DNA of 49,929 nucleotides, taken from contig JAQZDA010000015.1 in the NCBI GenBank assembly GCA_028751075.1, positions 1 through 49,929 on the forward strand, read 5' to 3'. The stretch is from Euryarchaeota archaeon Ods02 (GTDB taxonomy: Archaea > Halobacteriota > Halobacteria > Halobacteriales > Halorutilaceae). The notes below the pieces were generated by a model that was not told the origin of the DNA, ran no database searches, and saw only the letters and a program-made list of their open reading frames with translations. The position numbers were made by a program, and so were the translations under genes. Of this stretch, positions 25,250 through 34,239 are shown piece by piece (positions within the stretch are counted from its first letter, which is position 1; each line of letters opens with the position of its first letter).

Positions 25250-25600
25250 ATGGAGGTTGAGCGCGGCGACGTAGTCGTCGTCGACCTCGACCCCACCGAG
25301 GGTTTGGAGCAACGCGGCATCCGACCCTGCCTCGTGGTTCAGAACGACGTCGGCAACCGGAACGCACCCACCACGATCGTCGTCCCGTTCACGACCTCGT
25401 ACGACGACCCGTATCCGTTCGAGGTGGAGGTCCAGGCCGAGGCATCTCCGTTGAAGGAGGACTCCGTCGCCGTCTGCAGCCAGATACGCACCGTCTCCAT
25501 CGAACACCATATCACCAGGAACATCGGAGGCGTTTCAGACGAAAGGATGGAAGAGGTGGACCACGCGCTCGAGTACAGCCTTGGACTCCGTGAGATATAG
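25250..25600 (+). CDS. mazF: MazF/PemK-family mRNA interferase toxin
   Basis: A 116-residue protein with the MazF fold signatures: VERGDVVVVDLDPTEGLEQ at the N-terminus, RGIRPCLVVQNDVGN, TTIVVPFTT, then SVAVCSQIRTVS and a C-terminal helix. These families cut RNA at short specific sequences; the target is not predictable here. With the antitoxin upstream it makes a complete type II toxin-antitoxin operon between an Lrp operon and coaD. Confidence 0.9.
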   Translation: MEVERGDVVVVDLDPTEGLEQRGIRPCLVVQNDVGNRNAPTTIVVPFTTSYDDPYPFEVEVQAEASPLKEDSVAVCSQIRTVSIEHHITRNIGGVSDERMEEVDHALEYSLGLREI

Positions 25601-25633
25601 CCTTGGTCGCCAGAGGTGCTGGGTCCCTGAATT

Positions 25634-26140
25634 TCAGGCATCCGCGTCTTGGACGTTGCCGTGGCGGTCTATCTCGCCGCGGACGATCCGCGTCGAGCTG
25701 ATGGGTTCGTCGTCGTCCGCCATCACGTGAGGCACCTCCACTATCTCCAATGGCTCCATACCGCGTTCCCCCCTGAGTTCGTTTATCTTCTCTCCGCCGG
25801 CGCGTGTCTCCGGCGACACCACGAGCACGTCGAAGCTTGCTTCCTCGCTCGCGATGCCGAAGGGGTCCTCTAGCTTCCGTATCTCGACGTCTACGTCGGC
25901 TTCACCTCCGGGGTTCCCGTCCCGCTGTTCGAGGAGTCGATCTATCTCGTTCCGTAGGTTCGTCTTCCTCTCGGCGAAGGGGTTGACCTCACGGGGTTCC
26001 GGACGAGTCTTCGGCGCGAGGTCGTCGCTCGTCAACCCCACCATGACCTCGCCGCCGTCGGCTCTCTCTATGGCTTCCCTGAGTAGCTCGCGGTGGCCGT
26101 CGTGGACGGGGTCGAAGGTCCCTCCGAGGGCGACGCGCAT
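25634..26140 (-). CDS. coaD: Phosphopantetheine adenylyltransferase, archaeal type
   Basis: A 168-residue nucleotidyltransferase that joins 4'-phosphopantetheine and ATP to give dephospho-CoA. The motifs are GGTFDPVHDGH (residues 6-16, the T/HxGH signature) and SSTRI near the C-terminus. The family is the archaeal/eukaryotic type, distinct from bacterial CoaD, and the length fits. The start lies four bases after the stop of the regulator gene at 26145, so the two are cotranscribed. Confidence 0.92.
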   Translation of the reverse strand: MRVALGGTFDPVHDGHRELLREAIERADGGEVMVGLTSDDLAPKTRPEPREVNPFAERKTNLRNEIDRLLEQRDGNPGGEADVDVEIRKLEDPFGIASEEASFDVLVVSPETRAGGEKINELRGERGMEPLEIVEVPHVMADDDEPISSTRIVRGEIDRHGNVQDADA

Positions 26141-26144
26141 CTGT

Positions 26145-26804
26145 CTATCTGCCGTCGGCTTCTTCGTCTTCGTCGCCGCTGTCGATCACGATCTTGTAGG
26201 GGCTCCAGTCGGTTTTGAGCTCCCGTCGGCGGCCGCCATCGAGGTAGCTGTCGAGGTTCAACAGCCGGTTCAGGCGTTCTTCAACGCGTTCGCTGAACCT
26301 TTTCGCGAGATCCGTCGGCGGCACAGCAGTGTAGACGTAGGGGTTGTTGCCGGCGCCCTCCGTCTGCTTCTTCCGGCGTTCCACGACGCCTTCACGGTAT
26401 AGCTCCGACAGACACTCCCTCACCGTCGACGGATACAGACCGGTGTCCTCCGCTATCTCCTCGCTGGTGGCTTCACCGCGTTTCCTGAGGTAGAGGTAGA
26501 CCTTCGCCCGTGTCTCGGTGTCGAGAAAGCCCGCCAGGAGGTCGACGAGGCTGCTGTCGACGCTGTCGACGCTCTTCTTCAGGGTATCGTCGATAGCCTC
26601 ACGCGCCGGCTCAGTGGCCTCGTCGACTCGTTCCTCGACGTCCTCCCGGACGTTGTCCACCGCTTCCTTCGCCTGCTGCCGTGCCTCCTCCACACGTTCC
26701 GGCGGCTCCCTTTCGGCGTCTTCGTTCCTGACTATCCTGACCCTAGGACGATCTCCATCTTCGTCGCCGTATTCGTCCTCCCTGTCCCTGTCCTCAACAG
26801 TCAT
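26145..26804 (-). CDS. Winged-helix transcriptional regulator with acidic N-terminal coiled region
   Basis: A 219-residue protein. An N-terminal charged helical stretch (about 25-75, REPPERVEEARQQAKEAVD) precedes a winged helix (about 88-150) with TRAKVYLYLRKRG, the helix-turn-helix EEIAEDTGLYPSTVRECLSE and a basic wing RRKKQTEG. The DNA-binding part is TrmB-like or ArsR-like. It is the first gene of a likely operon with coaD. A TATA-like box 26-27 bases before the ATG indicates a leaderless transcript. The target is unknown, and control of coaD or itself is only suggested by position. Confidence 0.82.
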   Translation of the reverse strand: MTVEDRDREDEYGDEDGDRPRVRIVRNEDAEREPPERVEEARQQAKEAVDNVREDVEERVDEATEPAREAIDDTLKKSVDSVDSSLVDLLAGFLDTETRAKVYLYLRKRGEATSEEIAEDTGLYPSTVRECLSELYREGVVERRKKQTEGAGNNPYVYTAVPPTDLAKRFSERVEERLNRLLNLDSYLDGGRRRELKTDWSPYKIVIDSGDEDEEADGR

Positions 26805-26826
26805 CCCTTAACTCTATCCATCTAGC

Positions 26827-26834
26827 ATTTATAG
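26827..26834 (-). promoter_or_regulatory. TATA-like box of the winged-helix/coaD operon
   Basis: Minus strand CTATAAATG, centred about 27 bases before the ATG at 26804. Confidence 0.55.
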
Positions 26835-26890
26835 TTCTTGTTATGGCGACACGACCAACAGCCGACGACGTGATTCCGAAGCCATCGCCT

Positions 26891-27949
26891 TCAGTCTAGC
26901 TCGATAGCCTCGTCGACTGCGTCGAAACCCCCTGCTTCGTAGGCATCACGCTGAACCTCCGCCGCCGACCCACCATCCAACGCGGCGACGTCGCCGGAGG
27001 CGACGTCCACGAACTCCAGGGCTTCGTCGAAGACCACCTCGAAGGCTCTCTCCCCGCCATCGGGGGTCAGGAACTCCGCGTCACGACCCCACCGTGCCGC
27101 CCGCCACTTGTTCTCCACCAGGAACTCCCTCCGGAGATCCTGTTCCAGTGGGCTTTCGACCAGCGCCTCCACGAGCCCATGTATCAACGCGACGAAGGCG
27201 TGGGTGCGTTCTACGTCGACCTGCGCGTCCGGCGTCCGGACCTCGACGGTGCCGTACTCCGTGTGAGGGCGGACGTCCCACCATAGCTCACCACGGTCGC
27301 GGACGGAGTCCGACTCCACCATCCTCTGTTCCACGCGTTCGAACTCCTCGTACGACCCCCACTCCGTCGGCAGTCCCGTGTTCGGCAGGTTCTCGAACAC
27401 CACGCTGCGCGCGCTCTCCAGCCCGGTGTCCCGCCGATACCAGTACGGGCTGTTGGCGGACGCCGCAAGCAGCAGCGGTACGTAGAACCTGAGGTCGTCA
27501 GCCACCCTCGCCGCAACGTCGGCGTCATCGACTCCCACGTGGACGTGCAGGCCCGCCGTTAGGTTCCGGTGCTGGGGGTAAGCGATACGGTTCAGCTGCT
27601 CCGTGTATCGGGGTTTGTCGACGTGTAGGTCGGTGTACTCCGTCCACCGGACCGAGGGCGGGAGGCCGGCGGCCTGTACAGTCCAGCCGTACTCCCCGGC
27701 GTACTCCACGAGAGCGCTGCGTTTCCGCTCCACCAGGCGGCGGGCTTCGTCGACAGAGCTTGCTTTCTCCGTCGTCGTCTCCAAGACGAACTCGAACAGC
27801 TCTACATCGAGGTGGCCTTCGAGGTCATCAGGTGGGTCCTCTAGCAGTGCGCTCGACGCAGCCACCGGTTCGTAGCTGTCGGCGTCGACGACGTAGTACT
27901 CCTCCTCGACGCCGATGGTGCCTGCTTCGTCGAACGCGCTCCGGGGCAT
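26891..27949 (-). CDS. gshA: Glutamate-cysteine ligase, GCS2 family
   Basis: A 352-residue carboxylate-amine ligase expected to make gamma-glutamylcysteine, the main low-mass thiol of haloarchaea, from Glu, Cys and ATP. Family features are GVEEEYYVVD near the N-terminus, FVLETTTEKASS, LHVHVGV (metal/nucleotide site), ANSPYWYRRDTGLES and WWDVRPHTEYGTVEVR. The gene follows sufC with a 9-base gap on the same strand, tying thiol buffering to iron-sulfur assembly. Assignment to glutamate-cysteine ligase rather than another GCS2 ligase rests on the archaeal context. Confidence 0.88.
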   Translation of the reverse strand: MPRSAFDEAGTIGVEEEYYVVDADSYEPVAASSALLEDPPDDLEGHLDVELFEFVLETTTEKASSVDEARRLVERKRSALVEYAGEYGWTVQAAGLPPSVRWTEYTDLHVDKPRYTEQLNRIAYPQHRNLTAGLHVHVGVDDADVAARVADDLRFYVPLLLAASANSPYWYRRDTGLESARSVVFENLPNTGLPTEWGSYEEFERVEQRMVESDSVRDRGELWWDVRPHTEYGTVEVRTPDAQVDVERTHAFVALIHGLVEALVESPLEQDLRREFLVENKWRAARWGRDAEFLTPDGGERAFEVVFDEALEFVDVASGDVAALDGGSAAEVQRDAYEAGGFDAVDEAIELD

Positions 27950-27958
27950 CGAAGGAGT

Positions 27959-28714
27959 CTACGCCGCTGCCTCGCGCACCCAGTCGTAGCCCTCTTCCTC
28001 CAGCCGCTCCGCCAGCTCGGGTCCGCCTTTCTGCTCGATCTCTCCGTCGATGACTACGCAGACGGTGTCGGGCTCCACGTAGTCGAGTATGCGCTGGTAG
28101 TGAGTTATCAGCAGGGTGCCCATCTCGTCGTCTGTCAGCTCGTTGATGCCCTTCGCCACGACCTTCAATGCGTCTATGTCGAGCCCAGAGTCGACCTCGT
28201 CCACCAACGCTATCTCGGGCTGCAGCACCGCCATCTGAAGCACCTCCATACGTTTCTTCTCACCGCCGCTGAAGCCCTCGTTGACGTACCGGTTCGCGAA
28301 CTCGGGGTCGATGTCCAGCATCTCCATCTTCTCCGTCAGTAGCTCACCGAACTCCACGGGGTCGACCTCCTCATCCTCGGGTTTACCGGCGTTCAAAGCC
28401 GTGCGGAGGAAGTTCGACACCGACACCCCGGTGATCTCCTTGGGGTACTGGAACGCGAGGAACAACCCCAGATGAGCACGTTCATCCGGTTCCAGCTCTA
28501 GCACGTCCTCGCCCTTGAACCGGACCTCACCTTCGATGACGTCGTACGCGGGATGACCCATCAGTACCTTCGCCAGCGTGGACTTCCCGCTGCCGTTGGG
28601 ACCCATCATCGCGACGACCTCCCCCTTCGATATCTCGAGGTCGACTCCGTTCAGTATCTTCTCTCCCTCTACCTCCACGTGCAGGTTCTCGATCTCAAGC
28701 GTGTTCTCTGACAT
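27959..28714 (-). CDS. sufC: Fe-S assembly ATPase SufC
   Basis: A 251-residue ABC-type ATPase that powers the SufBCD scaffold. Walker A GPNGSGKST (38-46), signature FSGGEKKR (148-155), Walker B and D-loop ALVDEVDSGLD (169-179) and switch His in LLITHYQRIL are present. The SufC-specific YPKEITGVSVSNFLR (90-104) and the unusual ITHYQRIL segment identify it among ABC proteins. It lies after sufU, not next to sufB as in many genomes, and immediately before gshA. The 78-base gap to sufU has no clear promoter. Confidence 0.96.
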   Translation of the reverse strand: MSENTLEIENLHVEVEGEKILNGVDLEISKGEVVAMMGPNGSGKSTLAKVLMGHPAYDVIEGEVRFKGEDVLELEPDERAHLGLFLAFQYPKEITGVSVSNFLRTALNAGKPEDEEVDPVEFGELLTEKMEMLDIDPEFANRYVNEGFSGGEKKRMEVLQMAVLQPEIALVDEVDSGLDIDALKVVAKGINELTDDEMGTLLITHYQRILDYVEPDTVCVVIDGEIEQKGGPELAERLEEEGYDWVREAAA

Positions 28715-28792
28715 ATGTTTAGCTTCCGTTGGTGTTCGCGGGGTTTAACCCCCTCGTTATCTCCGTAGCACTACCTCCAGCAGACAGTTCCA

Positions 28793-29176
28793 TCATGCTC
28801 CCTCTGCCTCGTACTCGACGATACCGCCCTCCAGCACCTTCAACCCGAGCACCGCACACTTCACGCGGGCGGGACTCAGATCTATTCCGAGCATCTCCTG
28901 TACGTCCTCCGTCTCCATCTCCCGAACCTCGTCGAGCGACATACCGACGACCTTGTCCGTCAGCAGCGACGCCGACGCCATGCTGATGGCGCAGCCTTTC
29001 CCGTCGAACTTCACGTCGACTACCTCCTCGTCCTCGACGACCGCGTACATCTCGATCTCGTCACCGCACGAAGGGTTGTCGTCCATGTAGTATACGTCGG
29101 CGTCCTCGAGCTCGCCGTAGTTCTGCGGGTTGCGGTAGTGGTCGAGTATCCGCTGCCTGTACATGTCGCGGCTCAT
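28793..29176 (-). CDS. sufU: Fe-S assembly scaffold/zinc-dependent sulfurtransferase SufU (IscU-like)
   Basis: A 127-residue protein of the IscU/NifU-N family. The three cysteines are Cys37 (NPSCGDE), Cys62 (GKGCAIS) and Cys107 (RVKCAVL), with Asp39 beside the first. Placement directly after the cysteine desulfurase gene suggests a SufU-like partner that accepts sulfur from SufS. A Shine-Dalgarno-like GGAGGTG lies about 12 bases before the ATG, which is stronger than seen for most genes here and fits an internal operon gene. Confidence 0.93.
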   Translation of the reverse strand: MSRDMYRQRILDHYRNPQNYGELEDADVYYMDDNPSCGDEIEMYAVVEDEEVVDVKFDGKGCAISMASASLLTDKVVGMSLDEVREMETEDVQEMLGIDLSPARVKCAVLGLKVLEGGIVEYEAEGA

Positions 29177-29214
29177 CTTTCAGATACACCTCCTACTCGT
29201 TCCCTGTGTATATG

Positions 29215-30456
29215 TCATGCGAATACCTCCTTCACGACGTCCAGTGCTTCCACGAACCTGTCCGCCTCCTCCCGGGTGTTGTACAGGTAGAAAGACGCCC
29301 TCGACGTCGACGGAACCCCCATGAGATCCATCAGCGGCTGAGCGCAGTGGTGGCCGCTACGTGTCGCCACACCCTCAGAGTTCAGGAGGTCGCTGGTGTC
29401 GTGGCTATGTGCATCGGCGACGTTGAACGATATGACTCCGCAGCGGTCTCCGTGGCCCGATGGTGGGCCGTAGACCTCTACCTCGGGGTCGTCTTCCAGC
29501 CTTTCGAGCGCGTACCGGGTTAGCCGGCACTCGTGTTCGTGGACGTTCTCCAGCCCCAGGTCGTCGAGGTACTCCAGCGCACGTGCGAGTCCTATGCCGC
29601 CGGCTACGTTCGGCGTACCCGCCTCGAACTTCCACGGAAGATCCGCCCAGTCCGCGGACTCGTACTCGACCCTGCTGATCATCTCGCCGCCGAACTCGTA
29701 CGGCTGCATCTCCTCCAGCAGCTCGCGGCGGCCGTACAGGACACCGGTGCCCGTGGGGCCGAGCGCCTTGTGCCCGCTGAAGACGAAGAAATCGCATCCG
29801 ATGTCGTCTAAGTCGACGGGGACGTTGGGCGCGCTCTGCGCGCCGTCGACGAGCACCCGCGCGCCGACGTCGTGCGCTTTCTCCGCGACGTACTCCACCG
29901 GCGTCACGGTGCCGAAGACGTTAGATACGTGTACCACGCTGACGGCGGCGGTGTCCTCGTCTATGGCTTCGTCAACGGCTCTCTCGGTGACGACGCCGTC
30001 GTCGACCCCTATGAACCGTAGCTCGGCACCGGTGCGCTGCGCCACCTGCTGCCACGGCACCAGCGACGAATGATGCTCCATCTGCGTCAACACGATGTTG
30101 TCACCCTCCTCGACGTTCTCCAGGCCCCAGCCGAACGCAACGGTGTTCACGCCCTCCGTCGTGTTCGACGTGAAAGCTATCTCCTCGCGGCCGTCTGCGC
30201 CGATGAACTCCGCGACGACGTCGTGCGCGCGCTCGTACTCCTCGCTGGCTTCCTGGCTCATCGAGTGCATCCCCCTGTGGACGTTCGCGTTCATCTCGCG
30301 GTAGTAGCTCGTCACTGCGTCGACGACGGGCTCCGGCGTCAACGAGGTGGCGGCGTTGTCGAGGTAGACCAGGCTCTCGTCCTGTACCTCGCGTTGGAGG
30401 ACGGGGAAGTCCTCCCTGACTTCTTCGACGTTCAAAGGGGATGCTTCGAGACTCAT
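29215..30456 (-). CDS. sufS: Cysteine desulfurase SufS
   Basis: A 413-residue PLP enzyme that takes sulfur from cysteine for Fe-S clusters. It shows YLDNAATSLTP, HRGMHSMSQEA, TSNTTEGVN, the cofactor Asp/Gln in LVDGAQSAPN, the Schiff-base Lys230 in FSGHKALGPTG and the catalytic Cys371 in TRSGHHCAQP. The short loop around the Cys matches the type II SufS group. It sits between sufD and sufU in the operon. Confidence 0.96.
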   Translation of the reverse strand: MSLEASPLNVEEVREDFPVLQREVQDESLVYLDNAATSLTPEPVVDAVTSYYREMNANVHRGMHSMSQEASEEYERAHDVVAEFIGADGREEIAFTSNTTEGVNTVAFGWGLENVEEGDNIVLTQMEHHSSLVPWQQVAQRTGAELRFIGVDDGVVTERAVDEAIDEDTAAVSVVHVSNVFGTVTPVEYVAEKAHDVGARVLVDGAQSAPNVPVDLDDIGCDFFVFSGHKALGPTGTGVLYGRRELLEEMQPYEFGGEMISRVEYESADWADLPWKFEAGTPNVAGGIGLARALEYLDDLGLENVHEHECRLTRYALERLEDDPEVEVYGPPSGHGDRCGVISFNVADAHSHDTSDLLNSEGVATRSGHHCAQPLMDLMGVPSTSRASFYLYNTREEADRFVEALDVVKEVFA

Positions 30457-30465
30457 CCGGATGCT

Positions 30466-31671
30466 CTACTCCATCTTGCGTTTGATTATCTCGCGGTACT
30501 CGTCCTCGATCTCGCCGAAGCTGAGTTCGTCTAACACGGGTTCGAAGTAGCCTTCGACGATGCGGCGTTTCGCGGTTTCGTCGTCGAGTCCGCGGCTGTT
30601 CATGTAGAACATCTCCTCCGCGTCTATCTTTCCGACGGTGGCGGCGTGGCTGCATTTCACGTCGTTGTTGTCTATCTCCAGACGCGGCGAAGCATCCGCT
30701 TCCGCCTCGTCGGACACCATCAAGACGTTCTCGGTCTGGTATGCGTCGACGTTGGCGGCGGCTTCGGCGACGCGGATGGTGCCTTCGTACGCCGCTACCG
30801 CCTGGTCGTCGGCGACTCCCCGGGTGAACATGTCGCAGGTCGAGTTGCCGGCGTCGTGGTTCGTCCAGGTTTCGAGGTCGAGGTGCTGGCTGCCGTCGGC
30901 GTAGAACAGGCCGAGGTTCTGCGTCGACGCGCCCTCACCCTCTATCACAGTGGAGACGGTGGATTTCGTCAACGCGGTTCCGAAGCAGCCGTCGATCCAG
31001 TTCACGTCGGCGTCCCGTCCGGCGACGCCGCGTTTCGTCGTGTACTGGTAGCAGTCCTTGTCGAGGTCCTGCAGGGATGCGTAGTCGACCTGCGCGCCGT
31101 CGCCTGCTACGACCTCGACGACGTTGGAGAGGTAGCTCTCCCCTCCGCCTGTCGCGCTCTCGGCGACCGCTACCTTCGCGTTGTCCTCGGCGACGACGAG
31201 GGTGTGGGTGAACCGTGCGTCCTCGTCGTTCAGTCTGGTGCGGGTCCGGATGACGTCGTCGACCTCGACGCCCTGAGGGACGTAGACGAAGACGCCGTTC
31301 CTCCAGGCGGCGGCGTGTATAGCGGTGAACCGGTTCTCGTCCCACCGTACGACGCTGTCGAGGAGGTAGCGTTCGACTATCTCGGGATGGCTTTCGACGG
31401 CGTCTTCGAGGTCGGTGACCACGACGTCGTCGGGTACGTCGGCGTCTACCTCGTCCCGGGTCTCGCTCTCGGTGGTGCCGCGGCTCAGTGCGCGGAGGTC
31501 GAGCTCCGAGAGATCCGTCCACTGTTTACCCGGCGTCTGTATCACCCGGGGTGACGGCAGGTCGTCGTACGACCTCCATGCCTCGAGTCGCCGGCTCCGG
31601 AGCCAGTCTGGTTCGCTTCGGCTTTCGCTCAGCTCTTCGACGAACTCCTCGTCGAGCGTTTGCGCGGTCAT
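30466..31671 (-). CDS. sufD: Fe-S assembly protein SufD
   Basis: A 401-residue member of the SufB/SufD family, with an N-terminal helical part (SEPDWLRSRRLEAWRSYDDLP) and a C-terminal beta-helix (QGVEVDDVIRTRT, HLDLETWTNHDAGNSTCDM, KCSHAATVGKIDAEEMFYMNSRGLD). It forms the heterodimer partner of SufB. The His near the C-terminus (CSHAATVG) is the residue expected to bind the cluster at the B-D interface. It follows sufB by 37 bases. Confidence 0.95.
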   Translation of the reverse strand: MTAQTLDEEFVEELSESRSEPDWLRSRRLEAWRSYDDLPSPRVIQTPGKQWTDLSELDLRALSRGTTESETRDEVDADVPDDVVVTDLEDAVESHPEIVERYLLDSVVRWDENRFTAIHAAAWRNGVFVYVPQGVEVDDVIRTRTRLNDEDARFTHTLVVAEDNAKVAVAESATGGGESYLSNVVEVVAGDGAQVDYASLQDLDKDCYQYTTKRGVAGRDADVNWIDGCFGTALTKSTVSTVIEGEGASTQNLGLFYADGSQHLDLETWTNHDAGNSTCDMFTRGVADDQAVAAYEGTIRVAEAAANVDAYQTENVLMVSDEAEADASPRLEIDNNDVKCSHAATVGKIDAEEMFYMNSRGLDDETAKRRIVEGYFEPVLDELSFGEIEDEYREIIKRKME

Positions 31672-31708
31672 TGGTCTTGGTTCTCGGGGTGCACTGGTAA
31701 GGGTTGCT

Positions 31709-33121
31709 CTATCCGAGCGAGCCCTCCATCTCGAGCTCGACGAGCCGGTTCAGCTCGACGGCGTACTCCAGCGGCAGCTCCTCCGTCAACGGCTCTATGA
31801 ACCCGCTGACGATCATCTGCATCGCCTCGTCCTCCTCGATGCCGCGGCTCTGGAGGTAGAAGATGTCCTCGTCTCCGATAGAGCCGACGGTGGCTTCGTG
31901 CGCCATGTCGACGTCACTTTCCTTTATCTCCTCGTACGGCATCGTGTCGCTGACGCTGTCGGCGTCGAGCATCAGCGCGTCGCAGTCGACGCTGGACTTC
32001 ACGCCTTTCGCGCCCTTGCTGACGCGGACGAGTCCGCGGTAGTTCGTTCGGCCGCCGTCCATCGCTATCGACTTGCTCTCTATGGTCGACGACGTGTTCG
32101 GGGCGAGGTGCGAGACCTTGGCGCCGGTGTCTATGTCCTGTCCTTCGCCGGCGAACCCGATGGTGATGTGTCGGTCGCTGGCTCCCTCGCCCTTCAGCAC
32201 GGTCATGGGGTAGAGCATCGTCTTCTTGCTGCCCATGCTGCCGCTGATCCAGTCCATGGCGCCGCCCTGTTCGACGAGGGCGCGCTTGGTGTTGAGGTTG
32301 TAGGTGTTCTTGCTCCAGTTCTGCACGGTGCTGTACTGCACCGATGCGTCTTCGCCGACGAAGACCTCGACGCAGCCCGCGTGGAGGTTGTGGCGGCTGT
32401 ACATGGGGGCGCTGCAGCCTTCGATATAGTGGACGTCGCTGTCGTCCTCCGCGATGATGAGGGTGTGTTCGAACTGACCCATGCCCTCGGTGTTCATCCG
32501 GAAGTACGCCTGTATCGGCATCTCGACGGTGACGCCTTCGGGGATGTAGACGAACGAGCCGCCGCTGTGGATGGCTCCGTGTAACGCGGCGAACTTGTTG
32601 TCCGACGGCGGGACGTTCTTCGTCATGAAGTACTCCTCGACGAGGTCCTCGTGCTCCTCGATGGCGGTGTCGATGTCGGTGAAGACCACGCCTTTCTCCT
32701 CCCACTGGTCCTTCATGTTCTGGTAGACGACCTCGCTCTCGTACTGGGCGCCGACTCCGCCGAGCGCCTCCTGCTCCGCCTCGGGGATGCCGAGCTTGTC
32801 GAAGGTGTCCTTGATGTCGTCGGGGACCTCATCCCAGTCGTCCTGGCTGGTGTCGTCGTCGGCCTTGAGGTAGGGGACTATGCTTTCGATGTCGAGCTCG
32901 CTGAGGTCGGGTCCCCAGTCGGGCATCGGCAGGCGTTTGAAGTGCTGGAAGCTCTTGAGACGTCGTTCGAGCATCCAGTCGGGTTCGTCCTTCTCCTCGC
33001 TGATGTTCCGGATGACCTCTTCGCTGAGGCCTTCCGGTGTCTTGAAGACGGCCCGTTCGGGGTTGCGGTGGTCGAACCGCTCCTTCTGGGCTTCCTTCCA
33101 CTCTTTTGTCTCTGTGCTCAT
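31709..33121 (-). CDS. sufB: Fe-S assembly scaffold SufB
   Basis: A 470-residue scaffold on which Fe-S clusters form. Typical SufB blocks are present: WMLERRLKSFQHF, VVYQNMK, YIPEGVTVEMPIQAYFR, HYIEGCSAP, YSTVQNWSKNTYNLNTKR and AHEATVGSIGDEDIFYLQSRG. The ATG at 33121 (MSTETKEW) is preferred over one ten residues upstream because the extra Pro-rich residues are not family-like. It is the first gene of the suf operon. The 234 bases upstream hold AT-rich elements on the minus strand (GTTAAGAT near 33150-33157 and TTAAAT repeats to 33203) that may be its promoter; nothing else is seen there. Confidence 0.96.
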   Translation of the reverse strand: MSTETKEWKEAQKERFDHRNPERAVFKTPEGLSEEVIRNISEEKDEPDWMLERRLKSFQHFKRLPMPDWGPDLSELDIESIVPYLKADDDTSQDDWDEVPDDIKDTFDKLGIPEAEQEALGGVGAQYESEVVYQNMKDQWEEKGVVFTDIDTAIEEHEDLVEEYFMTKNVPPSDNKFAALHGAIHSGGSFVYIPEGVTVEMPIQAYFRMNTEGMGQFEHTLIIAEDDSDVHYIEGCSAPMYSRHNLHAGCVEVFVGEDASVQYSTVQNWSKNTYNLNTKRALVEQGGAMDWISGSMGSKKTMLYPMTVLKGEGASDRHITIGFAGEGQDIDTGAKVSHLAPNTSSTIESKSIAMDGGRTNYRGLVRVSKGAKGVKSSVDCDALMLDADSVSDTMPYEEIKESDVDMAHEATVGSIGDEDIFYLQSRGIEEDEAMQMIVSGFIEPLTEELPLEYAVELNRLVELEMEGSLG

Positions 33122-33355
33122 GGCTCTGGGTACAGATGGTGGTGGCAGCATCTTAACGTTGTTGGCTCGAAACAGTAGTTCCCATTTAACAGAGATTTAA
33201 CTTAGGTAGCCAGAACAATTATTCCGGCTCAGCCAAACTACGTTTCTTTAGGACCCCCTAATCTTACGTGAGACGTGGGGGGTGGAGTCTCCTGGAGAAC
33301 ATGTTCGACCGTCGAAGTCGACGTCGAGGTAGCTTCAGAGTCCGCGAATACGCCG

Positions 33356-34147
33356 CTACAGGTTCGAACACCCGCTTCCGCCGTCCACAGGCACCGCGAC
33401 GCCGTTGACGTAGCTCGACCGCTCCGACGACAGATACGCGACGACGTCACCGAGCTCCCGCGGCCGACCGACGCGATCCAGAGGCACGTCGGAGGACCAC
33501 TCCTCCAGAGCCTCCTCGTAGCTCCCGTGTTCACCGCGTTCGACGGCGTCCTCCACAAGCTCCCGGATACGCGAGGTCTCGTGCGCACCAGGAAGGACGG
33601 CGTTGCAGCGGACGTCAGGTGCGAGCTCCTTCGACAAGGTCTTCTCCAGCCCTATGACCGACATACGGACGCTGTTCGAGAGCACGAGGCTGTCGAGAGC
33701 TTCCTTCACGCTCCGAGAGGTGATGTTCACCACCGTGCCACCGCCGTCCTCCCGCAGATGAGGCTCCGCCTCCCTGACCATCCTCACGACGCTCATCACG
33801 AGGAGGTCGAACGCCTCGTACCAGTCGTCGTCCGAGGTCTCCAGGAACGACCCGCTGGGTGGACCACCCGCCGACGTCACCAGATGGTCGACTCCGCCGA
33901 ACTCCTCGACCGCGCGCTCCACCGGCCGGACGGCGCCCTCCTCCGTCGAGATATCCGACTGCACACCGACCACCTCGCCGTCAGCGACCTCGCGAAGCCC
34001 CTCCACCGCTTCCTCCAGACGAGTCTCGTCACGTCCGTTCACGACTACGTCGCAGCCCTCGCTCGCGAGCACCTCCGCGGAACCGTAGCCGAGCCCGCTC
34101 GAGGAAGCCGATACCACTGCCGTGTCTCCCTGTAGACCTAGATCCAT
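33356..34147 (-). CDS. SDR-family oxidoreductase with altered catalytic residues
   Basis: A 263-residue short-chain dehydrogenase/reductase. The nucleotide site is a relaxed form (SASSSGLGYGSAEVL, residues 13-27), followed by NGRD and TSAGGPPSG. The Ser of the catalytic set is Ser144 (NITSRS), but the YxxxK motif aligns with Ser157-x3-Arg161 (LSNSVRMSV), so Tyr and Lys are replaced. A sub-group of SDRs shares this pattern, and the C-terminal VNGVAVPVDGG is conserved. Activity and substrate are uncertain. It is on the same strand as, but well separated from, the suf genes. Confidence 0.88.
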   Translation of the reverse strand: MDLGLQGDTAVVSASSSGLGYGSAEVLASEGCDVVVNGRDETRLEEAVEGLREVADGEVVGVQSDISTEEGAVRPVERAVEEFGGVDHLVTSAGGPPSGSFLETSDDDWYEAFDLLVMSVVRMVREAEPHLREDGGGTVVNITSRSVKEALDSLVLSNSVRMSVIGLEKTLSKELAPDVRCNAVLPGAHETSRIRELVEDAVERGEHGSYEEALEEWSSDVPLDRVGRPRELGDVVAYLSSERSSYVNGVAVPVDGGSGCSNL

Positions 34148-34239
34148 GGACAGAGGGAGTCACCGGGAAGACAAGGTTCCTTCGAAGCCGGACCGCTGCA
34201 CCCTACACGGCGGGACGCGGCAGCTTCCCGGCTCCCGCC

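Noticed and set aside
25626-25638. Palindrome CCTGAATTTCAGG between mazF and coaD stops as a terminator
   Set aside because: Only six base pairs and no T-run; too weak to call.
30646-32584. Long plus-strand frames opposite sufD and sufB
   Set aside because: Antisense shadows of clearly recognised Suf genes.
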